64,000 nucleotides of DNA from Streptomyces profundus (lineage in GTDB: Bacteria > Actinomycetota > Actinomycetes > Streptomycetales > Streptomycetaceae), in the NCBI RefSeq assembly GCF_020740535.1, contig NZ_CP082362.1, positions 7,189,501 through 7,253,500 of the forward strand, written 5' to 3'. How positions within the stretch are numbered: the first letter of the stretch is position 1; every line of letters starts with the position of its first letter. A program made the translations under genes and the position numbers. Positions 46,124 to 55,212 of the stretch are shown here, piece after piece. The notes beneath the pieces were generated by a model that was not told the DNA's origin, ran no database searches, and saw only the letters and a program-made list of their open reading frames with translations.

Positions 46124-47407
46124 TCAGTCCGACATGGCCTCCAGCACCAGTCGCAGGGTCTCGACCATGGTCTCCTCGGGGACGACCGTGTAGGCGGCGT
46201 CGTCGTGGTAGGCGGTGATCTCGATGGTCACCAGGTCGTCGCCCGCGAGGTGGCTGGCCTGTAGGAAGGAACGCCCTCGGAAGGTGTCGTCCTCCCGGGT
46301 GACCAGATAGCCCCGGGAACCGGCGGCCGGCGCGTAGAGCTGGGTGCCGGGCCTTTCCAACTGGTCCGCCAAATGCCCGTTGAGCAGGACTTCAGGGGGC
46401 CGCCGCCCCTCCTGATCGGTCCGTTCGACACGGATGGACACCCGCATGATCTCGTCGGTGCTGCTCGCCTCGTGCACCCCGTCCTCGGGCTCGAACAGGC
46501 AGCCGAACTCAACGATGAGCGCGTCCGTCTCGACCGGGTCGCCTCCGCTCTCGAACCGCACGGGCCGCTCCGCCTCCAATACCTCCGTCAGCGCGGCACA
46601 CCGGTCGGGGTCCGCCAGCGGCAGCGTCAGGTCGCCGAACCTGCCGAGCCCCGGGTACGCGTCGCCCGCGAAGCGGTTGATCATCGGATCGCTCGGGACG
46701 CCCTCGCCGCCGAGCGCGGTCACGATGCCGGAGACCTCGGCCAGCCCACTCGCCTCGGAGAACATGTCGAACGGTTCGCCTTGCTGGAGCTGCCACCCGC
46801 TGACGGCCAGGTGGTAGGTCGTGTTCCCCGATCGGAAGGCCGCCTGGACCTGGCCCCCGGGGCGGTGCCGGTCGCTCCCGTGGCGGACCCATCCGGCGTC
46901 GCCGACCGGGAAGGCGTGCAGCGGGCCGAAGGCGACCGGCAGGTCCGACGAGCGTTGCTGGTCGGCGCTCCGCAGCAGCTCCTCGTAGCGGTCGTGGGCG
47001 GTGTCGCCCTGGACGGCGAAGAGGGTGGCGAACAGCTCGTAGGAGCCGTCCTCGGTCCTGCTGGCGATCGGGGTGCCATAGGTGCAGGCGATGCCGTCCC
47101 TGCTCTCCTCGGCCTCCAGGAACAGGTAGTTGCGCTCCGCCATCGTCTCGGTGACGGCGGCGCAGAACGCCTCCGGGCCCTCCGCGTAGTTCAGCGCCTC
47201 GGCATCGGGGAACGCCAGCTCGGGCAGCTCCAGTTCGGTGTCCAGGACGACGTCCGCGCTCTCCTCCCGGCTGAGTAACCAGGTACCGCCGGAACCGGCC
47301 AGGAAGGCCAGCAGCACCCCGATGACGAACGGTACCCACCGTCTGGCCCGGCGCCCCGGCGCCGCCGTCCCGTCCGGCGCCGGTTGGCGGTCCTCTTCGC
47401 TTGACAC
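46124..47407 (-). CDS. membrane-anchored secreted protein of unknown function (paralogue 2)
   Basis: 427 residues from GTG 47407 (GGGGGGAT just upstream; another GTG lies 11 codons earlier at 47440). One membrane helix (about 24-45) behind a basic RRARR motif, then an acidic extracellular region with LELPELAFPDAEALN and conserved cysteines as in paralogue 1. It ends ETLRLVLEAMSD. The codon for the Leu in the TWLL segment (47276-47278) is TTA, rare in such genomes. Separated by 57 bp from paralogue 1, so the two are probably co-transcribed. Function unknown; sensing or binding at the cell surface is only a guess. Confidence 0.75.
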   Translation of the reverse strand: MSSEEDRQPAPDGTAAPGRRARRWVPFVIGVLLAFLAGSGGTWLLSREESADVVLDTELELPELAFPDAEALNYAEGPEAFCAAVTETMAERNYLFLEAEESRDGIACTYGTPIASRTEDGSYELFATLFAVQGDTAHDRYEELLRSADQQRSSDLPVAFGPLHAFPVGDAGWVRHGSDRHRPGGQVQAAFRSGNTTYHLAVSGWQLQQGEPFDMFSEASGLAEVSGIVTALGGEGVPSDPMINRFAGDAYPGLGRFGDLTLPLADPDRCAALTEVLEAERPVRFESGGDPVETDALIVEFGCLFEPEDGVHEASSTDEIMRVSIRVERTDQEGRRPPEVLLNGHLADQLERPGTQLYAPAAGSRGYLVTREDDTFRGRSFLQASHLAGDDLVTIEITAYHDDAAYTVVPEETMVETLRLVLEAMSD

Positions 47408-47540
47408 CCTTGGATCCCCCCGAACAACACTGCTGCGCACCGCGCTTGGCGCGGGTGCCGAACAGGCCGTGAGACGGGGCGGACCCGCTTGCCGGTTCCA
47501 TCCGGGGCCGGGGAGTCCGCTTGTTGCCGTCAGCCGGCGC

Positions 47541-48926
47541 CTACGCCGCCGGGTACCCCGCTCCCCGCGCCAGCCGGACGCGCGTGCCGGCCGCGGTCCG
47601 CCGAGCGGTCGCGGCGGCGGTGCGGGCCATGGCGGCCGACGCCCCGGTGTGGCGGTCAGGGTCGAGCAGGGCCGCGACGGTGCCCGCGTCGAGCCTGGCC
47701 ACGATCCGGGGATCGGCCGCCAGCAGCTCGCGGAAGGAACGTCCCTCCGAGGCCGCCGCCTGCGCCGCCTGGTAGACGACGTGATGCGCCTCCTGCCGGC
47801 CCATCAACCGGCCCAGCTCCAGCATCAGCGCCTCCGCGCCGATCATGCCGTCGGACAGGTCGATGTTCTCCCGCATCCGGCGCGGATTCAGTCGCAGCCC
47901 CGAGACGATCACATCGAGCCGCTCCAGGCTGTCACCGGTCAGGACACAGGCGCGGGCCAACGTCGCGAACATCGCGGTGGGGGAGTGGTCGGCCTCGTGC
48001 TCGTTGTGCATCGCCTCAAGGGCCAGCGGCACCAGGGACCGGATCTCCGCCGTGATGCTCAGCACGTCCTGGGAGAGCTGCGGGTTGCGCTTCTGCGGCA
48101 TCGTGGAGCTGCCGACCGTCCCGAGGGGGACCGGCTCCTCCGCCTCGCCGAGCTCGGTCGACATCAGCGCGTAGACCTCCCGCGCGATCCGTCCGCAGCT
48201 GCCGGCCAGCAGCCCGAGCACACAGACGAACTCGGCGAGATGGTCGGTCACCGCGCGGGACGGGACGGCCATCGGCGTCAGGCCGAGACGGTCGGCCACC
48301 GCCGCCTGGAGCTGCGGCCCGTGGTCGCCGAACGACGCGAACGTGCCCGCCGCTCCGCCGAGGATCGCCATGGTCAGCCGAGGGCGCGACTGCCACAGGC
48401 GCTCGACATGCCGGTCGATCTCGTCGATCCAACTCGCCACCTTCAGACCGAAGGTGATCGGCACGGCGTGCTGTCCATGAGTGCGGCCCGCCATGGGGAG
48501 GTCGGCGCCGCGCTCGGCGAGGTCGGCCAGCGAGCCCAGCACCCGGGCGAGCGTGCCGAGCAGCAGACCGTGCGCGTCGCGCAGCACCAGCACATCCCCG
48601 GTCTGGGTGATGTTCTGCGTGGTCGCCCCCCAGTGCACCCAGCCGCCGTGCGGATCACCCACGGCCCTGCCGAGCTCCGTGATGAGCGGCATCAACGGAT
48701 GGCTCATCCGCACCACGTCCGCGCGAACCCGGTCGAGGTCCAGCCTCTCGAGATGGCAGGCGTCGACGATGGCGGTCGCCGCCTCGGCGGGGATCAGCCC
48801 CGCCGTGGCCTGGCAGTGGGCCAGCGCCGCCTCCACCTCAAGCCACCGCTGCCACCGCCGCTCCGTGTCGAACAGCTCGGCCAGCCCGCTCGCCGGTACT
48901 CGTCCTGCCGTGAAACGGCACGTCAT
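47541..48926 (-). CDS. fumarate-lyase superfamily enzyme (adenylosuccinate lyase / 3-carboxymuconate cycloisomerase-like)
   Basis: 461 residues. The superfamily signature GSSTMPQKRNP (residues 272-282, catalytic serine in the flexible loop) and the THGQH segment (His150) are intact, and HWGATTQNITQTG at 98-110 fits the PurB/PcaB branch. Members eliminate fumarate from succinyl-amines or cyclise carboxymuconate. The gene begins 54 bp after the fused permease on the same strand, so it probably belongs to the LacI-controlled import operon and cleaves the imported substrate, rather than serving purine synthesis. ATG has AAGGCGGA upstream. Confidence 0.83.
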   Translation of the reverse strand: MTCRFTAGRVPASGLAELFDTERRWQRWLEVEAALAHCQATAGLIPAEAATAIVDACHLERLDLDRVRADVVRMSHPLMPLITELGRAVGDPHGGWVHWGATTQNITQTGDVLVLRDAHGLLLGTLARVLGSLADLAERGADLPMAGRTHGQHAVPITFGLKVASWIDEIDRHVERLWQSRPRLTMAILGGAAGTFASFGDHGPQLQAAVADRLGLTPMAVPSRAVTDHLAEFVCVLGLLAGSCGRIAREVYALMSTELGEAEEPVPLGTVGSSTMPQKRNPQLSQDVLSITAEIRSLVPLALEAMHNEHEADHSPTAMFATLARACVLTGDSLERLDVIVSGLRLNPRRMRENIDLSDGMIGAEALMLELGRLMGRQEAHHVVYQAAQAAASEGRSFRELLAADPRIVARLDAGTVAALLDPDRHTGASAAMARTAAATARRTAAGTRVRLARGAGYPAA

Positions 48927-48980
48927 GCGTATTCCGCCTTAGTCAACTGCGTGGTCGATGGGTGTCCCGCGGGCCTGTCG

Positions 48981-50765
48981 TCAGCCCGTCGGAGCCGCCG
49001 TCAGGGAGGCGGTGGTGGCCGCCGAGCCGCGCTTGCCGCGCCGCCCGGACTCGATCCGGTTCGAGACCGCCAGCACCAGGAAGATGAGGACGATCTGGAA
49101 CGTGCCATAGGCCGCGGCCGTGCCGAACTCCGAGGAGTAGATGCGGTTGTAGATCTCCACGGAGATCGGGGCGTAGCCGGCCGGGTAGATCACCACGGAG
49201 GCCACGTACTCCCCGACGCCGTCCACGAACGCCAGCAGCGCACCGGCGATCACCCCCTTCGCGACCAGCGGGAAGGTGATCGTCCGCAGCACCCGCAGCG
49301 GCGAGGCCCCCAGGTTCCTGGCCGCCTCCTCAAGGGAGGGGTCGATCTGGTCGAGGGACGCCGACGTGGAGCGGAACACCAGCGGCACATACCGCACGAA
49401 GTACGCCACCGGAAGGATCAGCAGGGTGCCGACCAGCGGCAGACCCAGGTTGGTGACGGACGGTTCGTTGAAGCCCTGCACCAGGTTGACGCCGATCACC
49501 GTGCCGGGCAGCGCCCACGGCAACATGATCATGATGTCCAGCACGGTCCTGCCCCGCGTGGGCCACCGGGCGATCACCCAGGCCGCGGCGGCACCGATCA
49601 GAATCGCACCACAGGTGGCCAACAAGCTCATCTGCACGCTGACCGAGATCGGCAGCAGGCTGTCGCGTTCGGAGAAGATCCGCTGGAAGTTGTCAAAGGT
49701 GTAGTCGGGCGGCAGCACCTGCGTGGTCCAGGCCCCGTCCACGGAGAACGACACCAGGACGATGACCAGCACCGGCGCCATCAGGATCAGGCTCAGCACC
49801 GCGCTCCCCAGGAACGCCGCGAACCGCGCGGGCCCCCGGCTCACGGCCCGGTCCCGCTGCACCCCGCGCGACATGCTGTGGTGGCTGCGGCGGCCCTGGT
49901 ACCAGCGCATCGCGACCAGGAACATGATCGACACCAGGGAGAGCACCGTGACCTGGGTGGCGGCGAGTTCGCTGTCGCCCGAGGTCCTGGTGGAGACGAT
50001 CCGCATGGTGAGGGTGCCCACGTCGTACAGCTGGGGAGCGGTGAACGAGGCCATCGACATCATGAACGTCAACAGCGCGCCTGAGACCAGCGCCGGCGTC
50101 AACATCGGCAGGAGCACCGTGCACCACACCCGTGCCCGGCCCGCCCCGAGGTTGGCCGCCGCCGACTCCAACGACGAGTCGAGCCCGGCCAGGCCCGCCC
50201 GCACCGTCAGATAGAAGAAGGGGTACATCGTGAAGGTGTGGACGACGAGCACCCCCGCCACGCCGCTCACCGCCACAGAGGCGGGCGCGATGCCGAACCA
50301 CGAGTCCAGGGTGCGCGGCACGATGCCCGTCTCGCTGTACAGCAGGACGAACGAGACGGCGCCGATCAGCGGCGGCAGCGCCATCGGCAGGATGGCGAAG
50401 ATCTCCAGCGCACGTCGCCCAGGGAAGTCGAAGCGCGACAGCAGCACCGCCAGCAGCGTGCCGATGACCCCGCAGGTGACCACGGAGCCAAGGGAGATCC
50501 CGATCGACATCAGCAGCGCGTCGCGGGTGGCACCGGAGAGAAAGGAGCCGTAGTTCTCCCCGGGACCCTCGCCACTGAGGCTCGTCACGGCCGTCGCGGC
50601 CATGGGCACCACCACGAACAGCAGCAGCACGAAGACCACGGGCGCGGCGAGCACATAGACGAAGCGGTCGCTCGCGGCGGAGATCCGCCGAGGGCGCCGC
50701 CGGCCCGAACCGGCCGGGCGGGGCGGGGAGTCGGGCGTGCGGGGGGAGGAGTCGACGGTCGTCAC
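48981..50765 (-). CDS. ABC transporter permease, two fused permease domains (Fe3+/phosphonate/polyamine type)
   Basis: 594 residues from GTG 50765, which overlaps the ATPase stop by GTGA (50762-50765). Two BPD_transp_1 domains in tandem (about residues 35-300 and 325-575), 12 membrane helices in total, each with an EAA loop (SAAANLGAGRARVW; EAARNLGASPLRVL). This FbpB-like architecture is typical of importers for ferric iron, 2-aminoethylphosphonate or similar. Works with 50762-51823 and 51978-53015. Confidence 0.92.
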   Translation of the reverse strand: MTTVDSSPRTPDSPPRPAGSGRRRPRRISAASDRFVYVLAAPVVFVLLLFVVVPMAATAVTSLSGEGPGENYGSFLSGATRDALLMSIGISLGSVVTCGVIGTLLAVLLSRFDFPGRRALEIFAILPMALPPLIGAVSFVLLYSETGIVPRTLDSWFGIAPASVAVSGVAGVLVVHTFTMYPFFYLTVRAGLAGLDSSLESAAANLGAGRARVWCTVLLPMLTPALVSGALLTFMMSMASFTAPQLYDVGTLTMRIVSTRTSGDSELAATQVTVLSLVSIMFLVAMRWYQGRRSHHSMSRGVQRDRAVSRGPARFAAFLGSAVLSLILMAPVLVIVLVSFSVDGAWTTQVLPPDYTFDNFQRIFSERDSLLPISVSVQMSLLATCGAILIGAAAAWVIARWPTRGRTVLDIMIMLPWALPGTVIGVNLVQGFNEPSVTNLGLPLVGTLLILPVAYFVRYVPLVFRSTSASLDQIDPSLEEAARNLGASPLRVLRTITFPLVAKGVIAGALLAFVDGVGEYVASVVIYPAGYAPISVEIYNRIYSSEFGTAAAYGTFQIVLIFLVLAVSNRIESGRRGKRGSAATTASLTAAPTG

Positions 50766-51823
50766 GCGGTCACCAGCCAGGCCCTGGTCGCCTCGCACGC
50801 GAGGGAGACCTCGTCACCCGGACGAGGACCGGCGGACTGGTCGGGGATGGTGACATGGACCGTGTGCGCACCGACGGTCACGTCATAGGAGCTGGTGGCA
50901 CCGTTGAACTCCCGACTCGCCACGGTGCCGCGCAGCACCCCCGCGTCGGCGGGGACGAAGCGCAGGGTCTCGGGGCGCAGGGAGACGGATGTGCGGTCGC
51001 CGACGGCCAGTTCCAGATCGTCGCGGCGGGACACCTTCACCCCCGAACCGCCCGGCAGCGCGACCGTGACCCCCTCTTCGCCCACCGCCGTGACCTCGGC
51101 CGGCAGCACGTTGCTGCGCCCGATGAAGCGGGCCACGAACGCGGTCGCCGGACGGTGGTAGATCTCCTGCGGGGTGTCCACCTGGTGCACCCGGCCCGCG
51201 TCGAGCACCGCGATGCGATCGCTCATGGCCATCGCCTCGGCCTGGTCGTGGGTCACATAGACCCCCGTGATGCCCGCGTCGCCCTGCACCCGCCGGATCT
51301 GGGCGCGGGTCTCCTCCCGCAGCTGGGCGTCGAGGTTGGAGAGCGGCTCGTCCAACAGGAGCACCGAGGGGGACACCACGACGGCCCTGGCCAGCGCGAC
51401 GCGCTGCTGTTGGCCGCCGGACAGCTCGTTGATCCGCCGGTCCTGGTACCCCGTCAGCCCGACATCGGCCAACGCCCGCGCCACCCGGTCCGCCTTCTCC
51501 TGCTTGCCGACCCTGCGGACGGTCAGCCCGTAGGCCACGTTCTGCGCCACCGACAGGTGCGGGAAGAGCGCGTAGTTCTGGAACACCATGCTGGTGTCCC
51601 GCTTGTTGGGCGGTATCCGGGTCAGGTCGCGGTCGCCGAACAACACCCGCCCGCTGGACGGTTGGACGAAGCCGGCGATGATCCGCAGCATCGTCGACTT
51701 GCCGCAACCCGACGGGCCGAGGAGGGTGAAGAACTCACCCGCGCCGATGGTCAGGTCCATGGAGATCGGTGGGGAATCCTCCCCGTACACCTTGGTGACA
51801 TGGTCGAGTCGGACGGGAATCAT
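50762..51823 (-). CDS. ABC transporter ATP-binding protein (PotA/FbpC type) with TOBE domain
   Basis: 353 residues. Walker A GPSGCGKST, signature LSGGQQQR, Walker B VLLLDEPL, H-loop YVTHDQAEA. A C-terminal TOBE domain (about 275-350) is usual in polyamine, iron and phosphonate importers. ATG 51823 is chosen because the domain starts within five residues and GGAG precedes it. Confidence 0.93.
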   Translation of the reverse strand: MIPVRLDHVTKVYGEDSPPISMDLTIGAGEFFTLLGPSGCGKSTMLRIIAGFVQPSSGRVLFGDRDLTRIPPNKRDTSMVFQNYALFPHLSVAQNVAYGLTVRRVGKQEKADRVARALADVGLTGYQDRRINELSGGQQQRVALARAVVVSPSVLLLDEPLSNLDAQLREETRAQIRRVQGDAGITGVYVTHDQAEAMAMSDRIAVLDAGRVHQVDTPQEIYHRPATAFVARFIGRSNVLPAEVTAVGEEGVTVALPGGSGVKVSRRDDLELAVGDRTSVSLRPETLRFVPADAGVLRGTVASREFNGATSSYDVTVGAHTVHVTIPDQSAGPRPGDEVSLACEATRAWLVTA

Positions 51824-51977
51824 GCGTGCTCCGGGGTGCGTGTGACGACGTGTGCGCGTCGGGAAACCGATGAACCGTTGTCTGTCTGTGCCGGTGCCGG
51901 CCCTGGGGGGACGGGCGCGGGGAGCGGCGGCTTCGAGCGGGCGGGCGGCCAAGGCCCGTGGCGGGGCGCCGGCCTCA

Positions 51978-53015
51978 TCAGCCCCGGCCCTGGATGTTCT
52001 CGGCCCAGTACGCGAACCACTCGTCCTGATGGCGGTTGATCTCCGTCCAGTCCACGGGCATCTCCGTGACATCGAGGTCGTCCAGCCACTGGGGTGTGCG
52101 CTCCAGCGGAATGGTGGGGTACTGGAAGGAGTTGTCGGCCAGGCCCTGCTGTACATCCGGGCTCATCAGGAAGCGGAGAAACTCGTCGGCGCCCTCGCTG
52201 TTGGGACCGCCACGGATCTTCCCCACCCCGTCCAGGAGCATCGGGGCGCCCGAGGCGGGGATCACCGGCTCCATCGACATGCCGAGGTCGCGCTGGACCA
52301 GCGTGTCCTGGAGGTTCCAGACGCTGATCGCCGCCTCCTGGCGGTTCACCCGCAGATAGAGGTCGGTGGGATTGGCCGTGTACGCCTTGGTGTTGGCGTC
52401 CAGCTGCCGCAGCCACTCGTAGCCGGGGCCCGGGTCGCCGTCGGGCTGCCCCAGGCGCCAGATCATCGCGCAGAGGATGCCGCGCATCGTGCCGGAGGAC
52501 GCCACGTCACGGATGAGGATGTTGTTCCGGTGCTCGGGGCGGATCAGATCGTCCCAGTCCCTCGGCGCCTGGTCAGGGGTGAGCATCTCGGGGTTGTAGA
52601 AGATCATCTGGACCACGCGCATCTCGCCGAGCCACAGGTCGTCCTCGCCCCTGAACTCCGCCGGGATCCCCTCGACGACATCCCCGGCGGTGCGGGTCAA
52701 CAGCTCCTCGGCCACGGCCTGTTCGAACTGCTGCGGGGTGCCGCCCCACCAGATGTCGGCCTGGGGCCTGGCCTTCTCGGCGCCGATCCTGGCGACCACC
52801 TCCTGAGCGCCCATCGTGAGGATGCGCACCTTGCCCCGCCAGTGCGGGTGGCTCTCCTCGAACGCGGCGATGACCCCATCGGTGATGGCCTCGGGCCTGG
52901 CGGCGTAGATGGTCAGGTTGTCCCCTGAAGAGGCCATGAGGTCGAGGCCGCATCCGGCAAGCGGCAGACTCACCAGACCGCCTGAGGCGAGCCTCAGCCA
53001 TGTACGACGATTCAT
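51978..53015 (-). CDS. ABC transporter substrate-binding lipoprotein (iron/AEP/thiamine type)
   Basis: 345 residues from ATG 53015 (GAGGGAG upstream). Twin-arginine-like start MNRRTWLRLASGG and lipobox LAGC (Cys22). Then an SBP_bac family 2-lobed fold with ADIWWGGTPQQFEQA and YNPEMLTPDQAPRDWDDL, typical of AfuA/PhnS-like binders. It lacks an obvious Tyr pair for ferric iron, so an organic or chelated ligand is as likely. First gene of the operon, with twin operators 32 bp upstream of its start codon. Confidence 0.88.
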   Translation of the reverse strand: MNRRTWLRLASGGLVSLPLAGCGLDLMASSGDNLTIYAARPEAITDGVIAAFEESHPHWRGKVRILTMGAQEVVARIGAEKARPQADIWWGGTPQQFEQAVAEELLTRTAGDVVEGIPAEFRGEDDLWLGEMRVVQMIFYNPEMLTPDQAPRDWDDLIRPEHRNNILIRDVASSGTMRGILCAMIWRLGQPDGDPGPGYEWLRQLDANTKAYTANPTDLYLRVNRQEAAISVWNLQDTLVQRDLGMSMEPVIPASGAPMLLDGVGKIRGGPNSEGADEFLRFLMSPDVQQGLADNSFQYPTIPLERTPQWLDDLDVTEMPVDWTEINRHQDEWFAYWAENIQGRG

Positions 53016-53046
53016 TGCTGCTCCCTCGCAGACATTCGACACCACA

Positions 53047-53096
53047 TGCTAGATCGATCTAGCAGTAACGGTCTGTGGTGCTAGATCGATCTAGCA
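53047..53096. promoter_or_regulatory. twin perfect 18-bp LacI-family operators
   Basis: The palindrome TGCTAGATCGATCTAGCA occurs twice, at 53047-53064 and 53079-53096. The copies are identical and each is fully symmetric, with 32 bp centre to centre (about three helical turns). They lie between the binding-protein start (53015) and the 3' end of the LacI gene (53132), which is transcribed in the same direction. Two dimers on one face of the helix, repressing the importer operon, is the natural reading. Confidence 0.85.
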
Positions 53097-53131
53097 AGTC
53101 GACAGAATGAAATACTTCACCCTCGGTGATG

Positions 53132-54142
53132 TCAAGAGGTGTGACATCCGCAGGACTCGCGGACGGCGAGCTCCGGCGCGGAGCGGTGCACGACGGGGGC
53201 GGCGTACGGGTCCGTCATCCGGTCGAGCAGCAGGCGGGCCGCGCGTTGCCCCAGGCGGCGGCCGTGTACGGCGACGCTGGTCAGCGGCGGCTCCCACAGG
53301 GCGGCCCCGGGGATGTCGTCGTATCCGATCACCCGCACCCCCTCGCCGCCGTCGCGTTCGCGCAGCGCCCGGTAGAGGCCGAAGGCGACGGAGTCGCTGT
53401 GGCACACCACGCCGTCGGGCAACTCCCCGCGCTCCAGCAGCTCGCGCCCGGCCGCCAGGCCGCCGCCACCACTGGTCTCGCTGGGCAGGTCGATCAACTC
53501 CTCGACGCGGCCCGAGGCGTCCGCCGCCCGGCGTACCCCCGACAGCCGCTCGTGCCGCGACAGCATCCACGCGGGACCGCCCAGATACGCCAGCCGCCGG
53601 CAGCCGTGCCGCTCGATGAGGTGCGCCCCCGCGAGCTCGCCCCCGCGAACGTCGTCGGTGCCGACAAAGCTGGTCCGCGCGCCCTCGACATAGCGGGTGA
53701 CGAAGACATGGCCGAGGCCGCTCGCCGTCAGGCGGTCGGTGAGCGCGGGGTCCGTACCGCTGGCCGGGACCATCGCGAGACCGGCGATCTTGTGCTCCTG
53801 GAGGGCGGCGAGGGCCTCGTCCTGTTGCGTGGCGTCATCGCGGGTGACCGTCAGCAGCGGCAGGTAGCCGGCCTGCCGGAACTCGGCCTCCAGGCCCAGG
53901 ATGACCTCGGCGAGGTTGGGGTTGCCGATGTTGGTCACCACGACGCCGACGACCCGTGCGTGACGGGTGCGCAGCGAGGCGGCGACCTGGTCGTAGATGT
54001 AGCCGAGCTCGGCCATGGACGCGAGGACCCGCTCCCGTGTCCGGGGCGAGACCCGGCCCGTGCCCCGGAGCACCAGCGACGCCGTCGCCCGCGACACACC
54101 CGCGTGCGCGGCGACATCCCGCAGCGTAACCTTCTCGCTCAC
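53132..54142 (-). CDS. LacI-family transcriptional regulator
   Basis: 336 residues from GTG 54142. N-terminal LacI HTH (LRDVAAHAGVSRATASLVL, residues 7-25) with hinge, then a periplasmic-binding-like effector domain (about 60-330, VVVTNIGNPNLAEVILGLE; VICHSDSV-like VVCHSDSVAFG; VIGYDDI). It is immediately upstream of the importer operon on the same strand; the twin operators in the gap are the likely targets. Effector presumably the imported compound or a breakdown product. Confidence 0.92.
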   Translation of the reverse strand: MSEKVTLRDVAAHAGVSRATASLVLRGTGRVSPRTRERVLASMAELGYIYDQVAASLRTRHARVVGVVVTNIGNPNLAEVILGLEAEFRQAGYLPLLTVTRDDATQQDEALAALQEHKIAGLAMVPASGTDPALTDRLTASGLGHVFVTRYVEGARTSFVGTDDVRGGELAGAHLIERHGCRRLAYLGGPAWMLSRHERLSGVRRAADASGRVEELIDLPSETSGGGGLAAGRELLERGELPDGVVCHSDSVAFGLYRALRERDGGEGVRVIGYDDIPGAALWEPPLTSVAVHGRRLGQRAARLLLDRMTDPYAAPVVHRSAPELAVRESCGCHTS

Positions 54143-54381
54143 CCGCCAGATACTACTGCCGCGACGACACTCCGTGACGCACTGGCCGCCGCTCCCGCAC
54201 GGACTTCCGGCCGGGAGGGCGCTGGTGGTGACGCGGTGTCACCGGCCGTCGGTGCGCGGCCCTCTCGTCCGGTGTGCCGCGCGCGGGTCCCTCCGCGGGG
54301 GCAGCGGTTCCGCCACCAGGCATGTACGTCGGTGCGGGCGTCCTCCACCGGGCTCCAGTGGTCAGTTCTATGGTCAGTCCC

Positions 54382-54903
54382 ATGTCCCAACGCAGGCGTG
54401 GTGCCAACCGTTCGTCGAACCCCTACCGATTCGGCCCCGATGTCATCCGGCGCTGGGAGAAGCGGCTGACGGTGATCATCCTCGTCGGCTTCGGGGTGGG
54501 CGCTGCGTTGGCGCTGTCGGGTCTTGGCCTCGGCGGGATCCTCGACGGCGATGTCGCGGAAGAGGACCCGCGGTGGAACCTGGTGTGGGGGCTGTTGATC
54601 GCCGGGGTGGCGGTGGCCGGTCTCGCCGTTCTCGTTCCGCTGCTGATCGGTTGCCTGATGGGCGGGCTCGCGATCCACCGGTTCGGCTGGATTCCTGGGC
54701 TGCTGACCTTTGTCGGCATTTTGGGCACGGCGGCCGGTCTGGCGCTGGAGGACGACCGGTTGGGCCCGTTCGCCGGCTGGCTCGCCCCGGCCGGGATCGC
54801 GGCACTGGTCGCGGGGGTGCTGGGGTTCTTCCTCGTCGGCTGTCTGGCGAGGGTCCCCATGCGGGGCCCGACAGGCCGGGCCGACCTGCTGCGCAAGCGG
54901 TAG
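54382..54903 (+). CDS. small membrane protein of unknown function
   Basis: 173 residues from ATG 54382, where a basic start (MSQRRRGANR) leads into four predicted membrane helices (about 29-50, 66-90, 95-120, 130-155) rich in Gly, Leu and Val. Earlier in-frame ATGs exist, but their extension is Pro/Ala-rich and unlikely coding. No recognised domain. Lone gene, divergent from the LacI gene. Confidence 0.7.
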   Translation: MSQRRRGANRSSNPYRFGPDVIRRWEKRLTVIILVGFGVGAALALSGLGLGGILDGDVAEEDPRWNLVWGLLIAGVAVAGLAVLVPLLIGCLMGGLAIHRFGWIPGLLTFVGILGTAAGLALEDDRLGPFAGWLAPAGIAALVAGVLGFFLVGCLARVPMRGPTGRADLLRKR

Positions 54904-55212
54904 GCGTCGGCGTCGCTCAGAGGCTCCGATCATGGACCCGCTGTCAAGGTGGTGTGAACCCAGGAGTACACTGGGCAGTCCGAGGACGCCGGCCTGTTTG
55001 CCGCCGGCCACCGCGCGTGTGCCCTCCCCGCCGCATGAGGGAGCGATCGTTACGGCCTCGAAACCCCACAATGTGCATCTTATGCGGCGCACATGTAAGG
55101 GTAGACGGCGTCGCCGGGCCCGCCGGTCACCGGTTCTGAGAGCCCGCGACGCCACCGCCCCGGCGTGTGATGCGTGAGGTGCGGCTGTCCATGACCCCGA
55201 CCCAGGAGCATC
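54904..55212. other. intergenic region upstream of proV-like gene
   Basis: No gene. Holds inverted repeat CCCAG-7-CTGGG (54959-54975) beside a TACACT -10-like element and a GCCGGC palindrome pair; probably the promoter and 5' leader of the osmolyte importer. I looked for a c-di-AMP (ydaO) riboswitch and could not recognise its conserved segments. Confidence 0.4.

Noticed and set aside
47541..48926. Assignment of the lyase as housekeeping adenylosuccinate lyase or as a beta-ketoadipate pathway cycloisomerase
   Set aside because: Neighbours are an importer and a LacI regulator; no purine or pcaGH/pcaCD genes are present.
47238..50084. 948-residue + strand open frame opposite the surface protein, lyase and permease genes
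   Set aside because: It spans three genuine genes on the other strand, has Arg/His/Gln-rich composition and no recognisable motif.
54904..55212. Possible c-di-AMP (ydaO) riboswitch upstream of the osmolyte importer
   Set aside because: The family is known upstream of osmolyte genes, but its conserved segments could not be recognised here. A covariance-model search would decide.
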